Of a stretch of DNA of 64,000 bases, positions 8,835 to 18,253 are shown one piece after another (the stretch's first letter is position 1; each line of letters begins with the position of its first letter). Source of the stretch: Chryseobacterium echinoideorum. GTDB taxonomy: Bacteria; Bacteroidota; Bacteroidia; Flavobacteriales; Weeksellaceae. Where the stretch lies: contig NZ_VKNW01000001.1 in assembly GCF_007474535.1 (NCBI RefSeq), forward strand, positions 372,001-436,000. Reading direction: 5' to 3'. The notes beneath the pieces are model-generated. The model saw nothing but the letters and a program-made list of their open reading frames with translations. It made no database searches and had not been told where the DNA came from. Position numbers and translations under genes: made by a program.

Positions 8835-9797
8835 ATGTTAAAAGCAGGTTTGGTAGGCGCCGGACATTTAGGAAAAATACATTTACGACTTCTGAAAGAG
8901 TCTACAGAATATCAACTGATCGGATTTCACGATAAGGATGCAGAAAACGGAAGGAAGCTGGAAACTGAGCTTGGCTACAAATATTTTGAAAATTTTGATG
9001 ATCTTCTGAATGAAATTGAAATGCTGGATATCGTAACACCAACAATCTATCATTACGATTACGCATTAAAAGCTATCGAAAAAGGTCTTCATTTTTTTAT
9101 CGAAAAACCGGTTACACAAACTTTGGAGCAGGCACAGGAAATTGTGTCTCTTTGCAGGAAAAATGCTATCAAAGCTCAGGTTGGACATGTTGAAAGATAC
9201 AATCCTGCGTTTATTGGTGCAAAAGATTACATTCAGAATCCGATGTTTATTGAAATTCACCGTCTTGCTGAATTTAATCCGCGCGGCACCGATGTTTCTG
9301 TGGTTTTGGATCTCATGATTCACGATTTGGATATTTTGCTGAGTGTGGTAAAATCTCCTGTGAAAAACATTCACGCAAGCGGTGTATGTGTAGTGAGCAA
9401 AACACCTGATATTGCCAATGCAAGAATTGAATTTGAAAACGGTTGCGTTGCCAATCTTACTACTTCCCGAATTTCTATGAAAGCCATGAGAAAAAGCCGT
9501 TTCTTTCAAAAAGACGCTTATATTTCTGTTGATTTCTTAGAAAAAAAATCTGAAGTAATCCGCATGAAAGAAGCACCCGAAAATCCTACTCCATTTGATA
9601 TGATTATTGAAAATGCAGAAGGTGAAAAAAATCAGATTTTATTTGAATATCCAAACATTCAGCCTAATAATGCTATTTTGGACGAATTGAATTCTTTTGC
9701 TAAAGCTATTACTGAAAATAAAAATGTAGAAGTTTCTCTGGAAGACGGAACCGAGGCTCTGAAAGTAGCTCTTGAAGTGATGAAACTGATCAGTTAA
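8835..9797 (+). CDS. Gfo/Idh/MocA family NAD(P)-dependent oxidoreductase
   Basis: This is a 320-residue cytosolic dehydrogenase. The Rossmann nucleotide-binding loop GLVGAGHLGKIH is at residues 5-16 and the family motif EKP at 90-92. The C-terminal catalytic segment DLMIHDLDILLS is at 159-170, with the histidine and aspartate expected in this family. Members act on sugars, inositols or related alcohols; the substrate cannot be read from sequence. It stands alone, divergent from pcm and convergent with tpiA, so the context gives no pathway. Confidence 0.93.
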   Translation: MLKAGLVGAGHLGKIHLRLLKESTEYQLIGFHDKDAENGRKLETELGYKYFENFDDLLNEIEMLDIVTPTIYHYDYALKAIEKGLHFFIEKPVTQTLEQAQEIVSLCRKNAIKAQVGHVERYNPAFIGAKDYIQNPMFIEIHRLAEFNPRGTDVSVVLDLMIHDLDILLSVVKSPVKNIHASGVCVVSKTPDIANARIEFENGCVANLTTSRISMKAMRKSRFFQKDAYISVDFLEKKSEVIRMKEAPENPTPFDMIIENAEGEKNQILFEYPNIQPNNAILDELNSFAKAITENKNVEVSLEDGTEALKVALEVMKLIS

Positions 9798-9913
9798 TTA
9801 TATGTGAGAGCAGCATTATATAAAACAGAGTAAATTACATCAAACAAAAGAATTGCGAATAAAGCAAAGAAAACTTTTCCATCTTTTGTCTGATGCAATT
9901 TTTTATTTTAGGA

Positions 9914-10672
9914 TTAATTAAAAGCCTCAATAATTTTAGAGAAATCTTCAAATTTGAGAGCAGCCCCGCCAATAAGACCACCGTCAATATCGGGTTGAGA
10001 GAAAATTTCTTTAGCATTATCCGGTTTTACAGAGCCTCCGTAGAGAATAGAAATCTCTTCAGCAACTTCCGGTCCGTATTTTTCAGCAATACTATTTCTG
10101 ATGTGTGCATGGATTTCCTGTGCCTGTTCCGGAGTTGCCGTTTCGCCTGTACCGATTGCCCAAACCGGTTCATAAGCAATCACCACTTTTTTGATTTCTT
10201 CTGCTGAAAGGGTGAAAAGTGCAGTTTCGGTCTGGGTTTTCACTACATCAAAATGCTGTCCAGCTTTTCTTTGCTCTAAAGTTTCCCCATTGCAGTAAAC
10301 AGGAATTAAACCTTTATCTAAAGCCAATTTTACTTTTTTATTGCAGCTTTCATCTGTTTCAGAATGATATTGTCTTCTTTCAGAATGTCCGATCAAAGAG
10401 CCGGTTGCATCAATAGATTCAAGCATATCTGCAGAAATTTCGCCTGTGTAAGCTCCACTTTCATATTCGCTCATGTCTTGGGAAAAAACTCCGATTTCGT
10501 CTTTTTCAAAAATATCTTTTGCCATCATCAGGTACAAGGAAGGTGGTGCAATCCAAACTTCACAATTGGTAGCATTGTTATTTTTATAACTTAATAATTG
10601 CATCATCAATTGTTGAGCATCAATGATATTTTTGTTCATTTTCCAGTTTCCTGCAACTATTTTTCTTCTCAT
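9914..10672 (-). CDS. tpiA: Triose-phosphate isomerase
   Basis: This 252-residue TIM-barrel enzyme interconverts dihydroxyacetone phosphate and glyceraldehyde 3-phosphate in glycolysis. The catalytic residues are all visible: Lys11 in GNWKMN, His96 in IGHSERR and Glu168 in AYEPVWAIGTG. The phosphate-binding YGGSV and GLIGGAAL loops are near the C-terminus. Full length. It follows the TerB-like, DoxX and Nmad1 genes on the same strand, with about 135 bases to the nearest, so it may have its own promoter. Confidence 0.98.
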   Translation of the reverse strand: MRRKIVAGNWKMNKNIIDAQQLMMQLLSYKNNNATNCEVWIAPPSLYLMMAKDIFEKDEIGVFSQDMSEYESGAYTGEISADMLESIDATGSLIGHSERRQYHSETDESCNKKVKLALDKGLIPVYCNGETLEQRKAGQHFDVVKTQTETALFTLSAEEIKKVVIAYEPVWAIGTGETATPEQAQEIHAHIRNSIAEKYGPEVAEEISILYGGSVKPDNAKEIFSQPDIDGGLIGGAALKFEDFSKIIEAFN

Positions 10673-10807
10673 AGTTTATTTTATTGTTGTTTTTAAATAA
10701 CTAATCTTTTTACGATTATCCGCTTTTAATCATATTGAAATTTTTTTACGCAAAAGTTTGCAAAGATTTTCATTATCATTTATTGCGAATATTGAAAAAT
10801 CTTTTTT

Positions 10808-11158
10808 TTAATCTAATTTCCAAAGATTTTTCAGGAGTTTATAGAAAGTATGTTCCTCCTCGGTTACTATCTCATCCGCTTTTATTAAAGATTTGGCAAA
10901 CTCAGCAAATTTAATGCGTTCTTGTTGTGTAGAATCTTCCAGAAAGCAGCGTGCGTGAAACTCAAAGTGATCTTTCCATTCTTCAGGCTGAAGCAAGGCG
11001 ATAACTTCAAGTTCATTATCCAAATTCATTTTAAACGGAAATTCATCAGCGAGATAACGCTGAACCATCATTCCTTCTTCCGGTGCAAATTCTCCGTCTA
11101 CAGAAGAAAGAATCATTAATAAGTGATACCCTGCTATTGATTTATTTGATTTATGCAT
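10808..11158 (-). CDS. TerB-like (tellurite resistance B) family protein
   Basis: The 116-residue all-helical protein carries the TerB-like pattern: an acidic metal-site-like loop SSVDGEFAPEEG at about residues 18-29, and a second acidic loop KADEIVTEEE near residue 95. TerB-type proteins are cytosolic, bind calcium or other metals, and are linked to stress responses and membrane-associated complexes; there is no evidence here for tellurite resistance as such. The gene lies between the DoxX gene and tpiA. Confidence 0.8.
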   Translation of the reverse strand: MHKSNKSIAGYHLLMILSSVDGEFAPEEGMMVQRYLADEFPFKMNLDNELEVIALLQPEEWKDHFEFHARCFLEDSTQQERIKFAEFAKSLIKADEIVTEEEHTFYKLLKNLWKLD

Positions 11159-11215
11159 TGTTTTTATTTAGTTTAATGTTCTATTTTATATTTTTCAAGC
11201 GATAAAAAAACTGCT

Positions 11216-12325
11216 TTAGTCTACGTAATTTTTTGCAGGTTGCTTGTCAACAATTTTACCGTTTTCCAAAGTTAGCACAAACGGATTGCTTCTGGCAATA
11301 GTTTTTATGGCCGTACCATCCATCATCGTGTTTTTAATCGTTTTGAAGGTATTAGGATCGGTAGAAACTCCGTAAACCATACTGGCTTTCTGAGATTTTA
11401 CCTTTGTTTCTACTTTATTCAAAAGCTCAGTAGAAACCTCTTTTGGATGATAAGAAAAAACAAGAATTGCTTTTGGAGCATTGATGATTTCCTGCGTCAA
11501 ATCTATTCCTGTAGGATCTTCAATTTTAAATTTCGCTATTTCAGATTTGTAACCTTCTTTTACCAAAACCGATTCGTTTTTTCCTTCTTCTATTTTCCAT
11601 GGTGTACCATCTTCCCAATACTTAGATTCTTTCACATAATCATCCTGATTTACTCTGATTATTTCATTTGTTTTCGTGTTTTTCATCGAATAAAAAGTTT
11701 TGTAGACCGATTGGTTCTTACTTATTTTTTCTTTTTCAGCTTTTAAATCGGTTCCTACTTTGTAATCTCTGAAGTCAATAATTGGTTCGTTAATAATTCC
11801 CTGAGCCATTATAAAAACCATCATTCCGGTAATACCAAAAAACACGGATTTTAACTTATTATTTTTAGGCTTTTCGCTGTAAGCGCCATATGAATCTTTT
11901 TTTACGAAATCTTTTCTATACAAAATAAATAAAATGATCAAACCAACTAAAAGGACAATATCTTTTATAAAGCTTTCCCACGGCGTAAATTTTATGGCAT
12001 CACCAAAACATCCGCAATCGGTTACTACGTTATAATAGGCTGAATAAAAGGTGAGAAATCCGAAGAAAATACACAAGGCAATCAATGCAGAGAGTGTAAA
12101 TCTGAGCTTCATTTTCAGCAAAAGCATAAAGCCTAGAAAAAGCTCTAAAACCACTACAATTACGGAGAAAACAAGTGCAAATTTTTCCAGAAAAGGCATA
12201 TTGAAAACAGATGGTGAAAAATATTCTACCATTTTGAAAGAAAAACCAACCAAATCAACTGCTTTTACAAATCCCGAAAGAATGAAGATAACAGCAATAA
12301 TAAAGCGTAGTAAATTTTTTATCAT
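11216..12325 (-). CDS. BT_3928-type DoxX/MauE-like membrane protein with C-terminal thioredoxin-like domain
   Basis: A 369-residue protein. The N-terminal half (to about residue 140) has four hydrophobic helices of the DoxX/MauE type, including the VVTDCGCFGDAIKF loop with its Cys-x-Cys, as in redox-associated quinone-linked membrane proteins. A further membrane segment near residue 165 leads to a soluble, probably periplasmic C-terminal domain (PKAILVFSYHPKEVS onward) that resembles a thioredoxin fold but lacks a C-x-x-C. The gene starts 3 bases after the stop of the Nmad1 gene, so they form one operon. Likely an envelope redox function, by inference. Confidence 0.85.
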   Translation of the reverse strand: MIKNLLRFIIAVIFILSGFVKAVDLVGFSFKMVEYFSPSVFNMPFLEKFALVFSVIVVVLELFLGFMLLLKMKLRFTLSALIALCIFFGFLTFYSAYYNVVTDCGCFGDAIKFTPWESFIKDIVLLVGLIILFILYRKDFVKKDSYGAYSEKPKNNKLKSVFFGITGMMVFIMAQGIINEPIIDFRDYKVGTDLKAEKEKISKNQSVYKTFYSMKNTKTNEIIRVNQDDYVKESKYWEDGTPWKIEEGKNESVLVKEGYKSEIAKFKIEDPTGIDLTQEIINAPKAILVFSYHPKEVSTELLNKVETKVKSQKASMVYGVSTDPNTFKTIKNTMMDGTAIKTIARSNPFVLTLENGKIVDKQPAKNYVD

Positions 12326-12328
12326 TTT

Positions 12329-12895
12329 TTAAATTGTTTTAGGTTCAGATTTTTGTGTCTTTTCTGAAAATTTAATCAGGCAGAAAACCGCATAATTCAG
12401 CATATCAAAGTAATTGGCATCCAGACCTTCAGAAACCAGGGTTTTTCCTTGATTATCCTCTATCTGCTTGGTTCTTAAAACTTTTTGATAAATTAAATCT
12501 GTAATAGAAGAAATTCGCATATCACGCCACGCCTCACCGTAGTCGTGATTCTTCTTTTCCATTAAAGACTGAGCCTCAAAAGCATACTTGTCGTAAAGTT
12601 GTAAAATTTCTTCTTTATTTTCATTAAAATCATCCGAAAGTCCTTTTTCAAGCTGAATAAGTCCGATGATGGAATAATTGACAATTGCGACAAATTCTCC
12701 TTCCTCGCTTTCATCAATCATTTTCACATCCGTCATCTGTAAAGTACGGATTCTATTGACTTTAATATAAATCTGGTCAGTAATTGAACTTGGGCGCAAA
12801 ACCCTCCATGCCGCACCATAATCCTGAAGTTTTTTACTGAATAAATCTCTGCATTCCGAGATAATTTCACCAAACTGTTCTGAAGTTTTTGACAT
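12329..12895 (-). CDS. Nmad1 (DUF1599) domain protein, tandem domains
   Basis: The start is placed at the MSKTSEQF methionine because AAGGA lies just upstream; a longer frame exists but has no such site. The 188-residue protein holds two copies of the same unit: DYGAAWRVLRPSSITD near residue 25 and DYGEAWRDMRISSITD near residue 118, each followed by a basic IYxKVxR helix. This is the nucleotide modification associated domain 1 family (PF07659), whose biochemical activity is not settled. It overlaps in operon with the DoxX gene and is divergent from folP. Confidence 0.85.
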   Translation of the reverse strand: MSKTSEQFGEIISECRDLFSKKLQDYGAAWRVLRPSSITDQIYIKVNRIRTLQMTDVKMIDESEEGEFVAIVNYSIIGLIQLEKGLSDDFNENKEEILQLYDKYAFEAQSLMEKKNHDYGEAWRDMRISSITDLIYQKVLRTKQIEDNQGKTLVSEGLDANYFDMLNYAVFCLIKFSEKTQKSEPKTI

Positions 12896-13003
12896 ACATT
12901 TCCTTAATCTTTCAAAGATACAAAATTTTGTTTTCAAGACAGGAGATTAGGTTATAGAGTTAGATCATTTAAAAATTTGATAGCCTAAGTATTTGGAGTT
13001 TTA

Positions 13004-13113
13004 AAATTCCCCTTCTTTGGAAATCGAGGGACGAGATTCGCCGAACAAAAAATCAATTAATAATATTGAGGCACTGGTGGCGAAAATTTCAGGGAAATTT
13101 TTGACGGGGTGGT
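13004..13113 (+). repeat. Dispersed intergenic repeat A, long form, copy 1
   Basis: This 110-base element begins AATTCCCC, contains GAGGGACGAGATTCGCCGAA and ends TTTTTGACGGGGTGGT. A nearly identical copy lies at 37678-37787 and a shorter inverse-oriented form at 18523-18579. It occupies the space between the Nmad1 gene and folP, a gap of about 330 bases with nothing else evident. Confidence 0.88.
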
Positions 13114-13227
13114 ATAAAATTAATCTTTAAATTAAAATTAATTCATTTAAAAATATCAAAAGAATAAATCCGGGTTGAGAGGTAACCTTATTTAGCTTAA
13201 TTTTGCTTAATAAAATCATCTGAACTG

Positions 13228-14088
13228 ATGTCTCATAATAATCATTCTTTTTTACCTTCCAATTTTCATTCAATTAACTGCAATGGAAAACTGGTGGATT
13301 TGAGCTCCCCAAAAATCATGGGAATTCTTAATCTTACTCCTGATTCGTTTTCAGATGGCGGTAAATTTAATAATGAAACATCTGCTTTGCTGCACGCCGA
13401 AAAATTATTGAAAGAAGGCGCTGAAATTATTGATATTGGCGCACAATCTACCAGACCAAAAGCAGAATTTCTTACCAGCAATGAAGAAATAAAAAGAATC
13501 GGGAAAGTGATTTCTGAAATAAATAAAAAGTTTCCGGAAGCTGTAATCTCTTTGGACACTTTTTATGCTGAGACTGTACGTTTTGGTTATGATGAAGGGA
13601 TAGATCTCGTGAATGATATTTCCGGCGGACAGTTTGACGAAAATATGCTGGATGCTGTCTCCGAAACCCAACTTCCCTATATACTGATGCATGTAAATCC
13701 TACTTATGAAACGATGCACGAAAAAATTATTTTTGATGATATTGTATTAACTATCAATCTATATTTCACCAAAAAAATTCAGGGATTACTGGAAAGAGGC
13801 ATCAAAGACATTATTCTGGATCCCGGCTTCGGCTTCGGAAAAAAAGTTGAAGACCAGATGAAAATGATAGATGAAACACCGTTTTTTGGTTTCGGACAGT
13901 TTCCTTTGCTTGTTGGCATTTCGAGAAAATCTTTCATTTATAAACCATTGGGGAAATCCGCTTTAGACATCAATGAAGAAACTCAAAAACTTCATCTAAA
14001 AGTTTTAAAACAAGGTGCAAAAATTTTACGAGTTCACGATGTAGCGGAAGCGAAAAAAACGGTTGATGCGTTTTTGAAAAACAGATAA
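13228..14088 (+). CDS. folP: Dihydropteroate synthase
   Basis: This 286-residue TIM-barrel enzyme joins p-aminobenzoate to dihydropterin pyrophosphate in folate synthesis and is the sulfonamide target. The first signature MGILNLTPDSFSDGG is at about residues 31-45 and the second, GAEIIDIGAQSTRP, near 69-82. The LDPGFGFGK and GISRKSFI loops follow. Normal length. It is divergent from the Nmad1/DoxX operon and is followed by an XRE regulator, so it is probably transcribed alone. Confidence 0.97.
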   Translation: MSHNNHSFLPSNFHSINCNGKLVDLSSPKIMGILNLTPDSFSDGGKFNNETSALLHAEKLLKEGAEIIDIGAQSTRPKAEFLTSNEEIKRIGKVISEINKKFPEAVISLDTFYAETVRFGYDEGIDLVNDISGGQFDENMLDAVSETQLPYILMHVNPTYETMHEKIIFDDIVLTINLYFTKKIQGLLERGIKDIILDPGFGFGKKVEDQMKMIDETPFFGFGQFPLLVGISRKSFIYKPLGKSALDINEETQKLHLKVLKQGAKILRVHDVAEAKKTVDAFLKNR

Positions 14089-14145
14089 TTTTTGAAAAAA
14101 TTTTAAGTTTAATAAAATAACCATAAATTTACTTAAATAATACAT

Positions 14146-14502
14146 ATGAGCATAGGAACAAATCTTAGAAAAATGAGAGTTAAAAAGAAACTTTCCCAAC
14201 AAGAAGTTGCGGATCGTTTAGAAATAGACCGTGTTACCTACATCAATTGGGAAAATGAAACTTCTGATGTGAAATCCCAATACATCCCAAAAATTGCAGA
14301 AATTTTTGATGTAGAAATACAGGATCTTTTTAATTCTGATCAAAAAATCCAAGTAACAAACAATATAGACAACAAAGATAAAACAGGTACGGGCGGAGTA
14401 GGTGTTCAAAAAGGAAAAATAATCATTAATCTAATAATTACTGACGAAAATTCTGCAGTAAAACTGAGTGAACAATTAGAAAAGATAATCAATAAAGAGT
14501 AA
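14146..14502 (+). CDS. XRE-family helix-turn-helix regulator, copy 1
   Basis: A 118-residue protein. The N-terminal Cro/CI-type HTH (KKLSQQEVADRLEIDRVTY, about residues 14-32) is followed by a short linker and a distinct C-terminal segment (GKIIINLIITDENSAVKL). The regulator at 59476 has the same architecture (MSxGTxxRxxR start, AEIFxVEIxDL at the end of the HTH), so the two are paralogues. Both lie beside genes for unknown exported or lipoprotein products. It is probably a local transcription regulator; its target is unknown. Confidence 0.88.
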   Translation: MSIGTNLRKMRVKKKLSQQEVADRLEIDRVTYINWENETSDVKSQYIPKIAEIFDVEIQDLFNSDQKIQVTNNIDNKDKTGTGGVGVQKGKIIINLIITDENSAVKLSEQLEKIINKE

Positions 14503-14511
14503 TACCACTAA

Positions 14512-14536
14512 AAGCCTTACAAAATTTGTAAGGCTT
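14512..14536 (+). terminator. Intrinsic terminator after the XRE regulator
   Basis: AAGCCTTACA pairs with TGTAAGGCTT across a short AT loop, followed by ATTTTTTATT. It begins 9 bases after the regulator stop codon. Confidence 0.88.
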
Positions 14537-14558
14537 ATTTTTTATTAATTTGAATGTC

Positions 14559-14750
14559 TTATTTCCTATCAGTCAAATTCTTTAAGATAATTGCAAGAGG
14601 ACCAACTATAGGAAAAATAATCAGGATAATTACAGGAATAAAACCTGATTTATTTCTTACTAAAAAATATACTGCGGACAAATACAAAACTAATAATGTA
14701 AATGTTGCTAATAATATTATATTGGGTGTAATTACAGAAAAGTGTTTCAT
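14559..14750 (-). CDS. Small two-helix membrane protein, PLDc_N-like
   Basis: The 63-residue product is almost entirely two hydrophobic helices (about 8-31 and 36-56). The second ends IIFPIVGPLAIIL, similar to the short PLDc_N-type domains that form tiny membrane proteins or leader segments. The opposite strand also has an open frame of similar length, but its product is basic and unstructured-looking, so I prefer this strand. It lies 19 bases downstream of the lipoprotein gene on the same strand and may be co-transcribed. Confidence 0.6.
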   Translation of the reverse strand: MKHFSVITPNIILLATFTLLVLYLSAVYFLVRNKSGFIPVIILIIFPIVGPLAIILKNLTDRK

Positions 14751-14769
14751 ATTTTATTGATTAGTTTAA

Positions 14770-15551
14770 TTATCCTGTACAACAGAAAGCCTGTGAAACA
14801 TAATATACATGAGCAAAATTACTTTTTTCCGGACTTCCTAAACTCCAACAATGAGAATGGCTACTATACTCGCCCCACATATCTTCCCATAGATTATGTA
14901 TAAAATTAGCATTGGCTGCCGATTGATTAAGACCAATTCCGACTGAGTAATAAGTATTCATGAATGAACATCCTGCTCCAGAACTACTATACTCTTCTTG
15001 ATGATCATTTTGAACCGTTTCAAAATTTGTTTTATTATCACCATCACTAAATTCTCCAAAAAATAACAATAAATAAAAAAGATTTTCATCATTATTAATT
15101 CTTTCAGCAGTAATATTTTCAAGCGCACCATTATAACTTGGAGTTTCAATATAAAATTGATTTGCTACGGAATAAATCTGATAAGATTGATCATTTTTGA
15201 AGCTTAATGTATTATCCGAATATTCAAATTCAAATTTAGATAAATTTACAAATTTATCTTGTATTTTAAAAGTTCGAAAAGTTTTTAAATAGAAATAGTT
15301 TCCATTTTTTTCAATTTCTTTGACACCTAGATTAATAATAGTTTTTGATAAAAGTTTTGTGCTTTCATTGATTCTCGAAAAATCATCTTTTGCTACTTGC
15401 CTTTTATTAAGCGAAGAATTGTGAACAATTTCATTTTTTGAAACTATATTATCTGTTACAGTTTCATCATTACTACAATTAATTAAAAAACTTAATAAGC
15501 ATACTGTTCCTGTAGTAAATAAATACTTTAGTTTGTTTTTGTTTTTTTCAT
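14770..15551 (-). pseudogene. Lipoprotein gene with an apparent frameshift in an A-tract beside the start codon
   Basis: One minus-strand frame runs uninterrupted to the stop and would encode about 260 residues. It begins with a classical lipoprotein signal (KYLFTTGTVCLLSFLINC) followed by SNDETV. In that frame there is no start codon between the preceding stop and the signal. An ATG at 15549-15551 sits directly before a run of seven A bases but is out of frame, ending after seven codons. With eight A bases it would read MKKNKNKLKYLF and enter the signal peptide perfectly. The gene is therefore a one-base deletion, a phase-variable tract or a sequencing error. The C-terminus is Ser/His/Cys-rich and ends FCCTG. 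No family recognised. Confidence 0.75.
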
Positions 15552-15701
15552 CAAATGAATTTTATTTTGTTAAACATTACAAACTTATGGTATATTTATT
15601 AAATATAGTATATAGAAAACACAACAAAATTAGTAAAATTTATACAACAATATGTTATAAAAAGAAATGTCAAAACTAATGTCTAAATTTATTGCTGTCA
15701 A

Positions 15702-18152
15702 TTAAAAGCCCAGTAACTTCAGTTTAAACTGAATGGCAAAATTATCTTTAAATTTGGCTGTGTTGTAATGTCCTACTCTGTAGAAAAAACCAAGATTGAA
15801 CTGTGTTGACAGAAAATTATTCCACTCAAGTCCCACTTCATTGTAAAGATGATCTAGTTTTTTAAAGTCAAATTGATGAAATTCAGGATTTTTCATATCT
15901 CCTATAGTTCCGCGATAGATAAAATCGAAACTTGAAACATTTTTGCCAAAACTTTTAAAGTACCAAGGTAATCTGTGAGTGAGATAAGCCCCCACAAACT
16001 TATCATTGTAATATTTACCGCCTTCCATTGTGGCAAAACCAAGATAGGAAGTCAGATTGAAATTGAATGAGCTGTTGGCTTTTCCTAATCCGTTCATTGT
16101 AAAATTTTTCCATAACGGCGCATCTCCAAACACAATTCCTCCATAAGCCCGCAATCCTGTAGTTCCTAATTTGGTTTTAAAATTGTGTACAAAAAGCGCA
16201 TCTAGCCTGCTGAAATTAAAATCTCCTTCTAATGATCTGAATCCCTGCTCATAATTAAAATAAAACTCAGGAAGATTTTGCTCATAAGTATATTTACCAT
16301 TGGGAGTCATGATATTTTTTGAATTGGGAGAATATTTCAGGGTGATAATAGATGATGTAACATTAAATTCATTTCCCAAACCTTTATAATTATAATCAAA
16401 CTTAGCCTCTTCTTTCGCTTTTCTGGCGGCGATATTCAGGGTCAATCCGTTGGTAAGATCATTTTCATAGCTTAGTTTAAAGCCTTCATAGCCGTGAAAT
16501 ATTCCGTTATTCAGGGCAACACCGGAATTCATGATTCTCATTCTGAAATTCCACAAATTTTCTGAGAAACGTCCCGCAGCCATTACATCATTGAAATATT
16601 CTGCACGAAAAAAAGAATTTTTTTCAGTGGTAGTGCGGATATCAACTCCTGCTCCGAACTTAAATTTTTTGTCATAAATACCGTAAGCAAAATAAGCATC
16701 CGGAGAAATATATCTGCTGAATTTTTCGTTCAGCTTCAAGCCTGCACCCAAACGGAAATGCTCATATTTGTTATACCCGATAATTTTTGCAAGATCAAAA
16801 TCTACCATTCCCAGTCTGATTTTCCCCTTCAGCAATCCTGTTAATGCTTTGGCTTTCTGATCAAGTTTGTATCTGCTGCTCAGACTGTCGATTTTCAGGT
16901 ATGTTGTCTCTTCTCTTTTGGTTAAAGTTTCTGTTCTATATTGATTGATAATATTCCCATCGGAGCTTTCGACTTCCATAGAATAGCCTTTGAAATCCTG
17001 AGCTTTCTCTTCGATAGGAGTTTTAAAATCAAAATAATCTGCCGTTACAAAAGCATACGTTCCAAACTGGCTTCTGGTCTGTTTTTCAGCTTCCTTTTCT
17101 TCTTTTGTCTTATTTTCGGACTCTTCGGTATTGGCAAACGAAGCCGCACCTAATTTAATTTTGTAATTTTCTTTTACCAGAAACCATTTATTATTGATGG
17201 GTTTCCAGATACTGGTGATGCTTCCTTCACTTTTAATTTTACTGTTGCTTTCAATTTTTTTAAGTGCATACGTATCTTTATCCACATATAGGTAGCCATT
17301 GAATTTTCTTTTATTCATCGGCTGTTTATAATTGACTTCACGGAAACGGATCACATAATTTTCACGACCGTCAATCTCAATAGAATCTGTAAGATAATAG
17401 CGGTAAAGATTTCTGTTTTCTTCTTTTATTTCTTTCGGAATATGATTTCTGTTGGAACGAAAAGCCATTAATTCATAGATCGGTTCTTTCAGACCGGCAA
17501 TCTTGTTATCCAAAACAATGGTTTTTTCGCCGTATTTTTTTGAATATAAATTTTCCAGAGCTCTTTCCCAAAGAAACATTTTACTTTCGCCCATCAGTTT
17601 CATCAGACCGACCGATTGCAGAGAATCTTTTTCTTCCTGCTTTTTCATGGGTTGCTGAGGTAGCTTTTTTAACGAATCTATCCGGTTGGCAATATAATTA
17701 CTGTATGCCTTGATGCTGTCTTCGTCAAAATCCAGAGATATTTTCTCATACGATTTATAAGAGTATGAATCTAAACTTTGCGGGGAATTTTCTTTATAAT
17801 TATCATTAATTTTCCTTAGAATTTCCAATGCTCTCGGATCACTTTTGTCCTGAAGAACCACTGTCTGAATTTCTCGGGTTTTTACATCGGTTCTGGTCAT
17901 AAAAACTTCCATCACCTTATCTACCACTACATCGTCCTGATAAAACCCGGGTGCAGAAACTTCTACTTTCTTACATTTTGTTTTGAAAATTAAAATTCCA
18001 GACTGATCGGTTTTCCCAATCCATTGATCATTACATTTCACCACTGCTCCTGACACCACATTCTCATCTATTGAACTTTTTACCACAATTTTAGACTGCG
18101 AAAAAACGACACTGAATAATAACGAAAATAAGATTGTAAAAATGTTTTTCAT
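15702..18152 (-). CDS. DUF5686 outer-membrane protein with N-terminal carboxypeptidase-regulatory-like domain, paralogue 1
   Basis: An 816-residue protein: signal peptide 1-19 (ending SVVFSQ), a CarboxypepD-regulatory-like beta domain to about residue 95 (IGKTDQSGILIFKTKC), and the family block DKSDPRALEILRKI at 102-115. A long C-terminal region with repeated aromatic beta-strands ends KLKLLGF, the terminal phenylalanine of an outer-membrane beta-barrel. No TonB-dependent plug is seen. DUF5686 proteins are Bacteroidetes outer-membrane proteins without a defined substrate. It is the last of three same-strand paralogues, and a 78-residue protein gene separates it from the second. Confidence 0.9.
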   Translation of the reverse strand: MKNIFTILFSLLFSVVFSQSKIVVKSSIDENVVSGAVVKCNDQWIGKTDQSGILIFKTKCKKVEVSAPGFYQDDVVVDKVMEVFMTRTDVKTREIQTVVLQDKSDPRALEILRKINDNYKENSPQSLDSYSYKSYEKISLDFDEDSIKAYSNYIANRIDSLKKLPQQPMKKQEEKDSLQSVGLMKLMGESKMFLWERALENLYSKKYGEKTIVLDNKIAGLKEPIYELMAFRSNRNHIPKEIKEENRNLYRYYLTDSIEIDGRENYVIRFREVNYKQPMNKRKFNGYLYVDKDTYALKKIESNSKIKSEGSITSIWKPINNKWFLVKENYKIKLGAASFANTEESENKTKEEKEAEKQTRSQFGTYAFVTADYFDFKTPIEEKAQDFKGYSMEVESSDGNIINQYRTETLTKREETTYLKIDSLSSRYKLDQKAKALTGLLKGKIRLGMVDFDLAKIIGYNKYEHFRLGAGLKLNEKFSRYISPDAYFAYGIYDKKFKFGAGVDIRTTTEKNSFFRAEYFNDVMAAGRFSENLWNFRMRIMNSGVALNNGIFHGYEGFKLSYENDLTNGLTLNIAARKAKEEAKFDYNYKGLGNEFNVTSSIITLKYSPNSKNIMTPNGKYTYEQNLPEFYFNYEQGFRSLEGDFNFSRLDALFVHNFKTKLGTTGLRAYGGIVFGDAPLWKNFTMNGLGKANSSFNFNLTSYLGFATMEGGKYYNDKFVGAYLTHRLPWYFKSFGKNVSSFDFIYRGTIGDMKNPEFHQFDFKKLDHLYNEVGLEWNNFLSTQFNLGFFYRVGHYNTAKFKDNFAIQFKLKLLGF

Positions 18153-18253
18153 AGAAACCAGTTTTAATAAGCATAAATATCACACTTACAAAGGTTTCTT
18201 CTCACAAAAAAAGTGCCGCAAATGATACTGGTTTTATCAGGAATTGCCAACAA

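Noticed and set aside
9835..10017. Minus-strand 60-codon frame overlapping the end of tpiA
   Set aside because: It overlaps the tpiA coding sequence in another frame and has no support of its own.
14554..14760. Plus-strand 68-codon frame opposite the small membrane protein
   Set aside because: Its product is basic and unstructured-looking, whereas the minus-strand frame encodes two clear hydrophobic helices.
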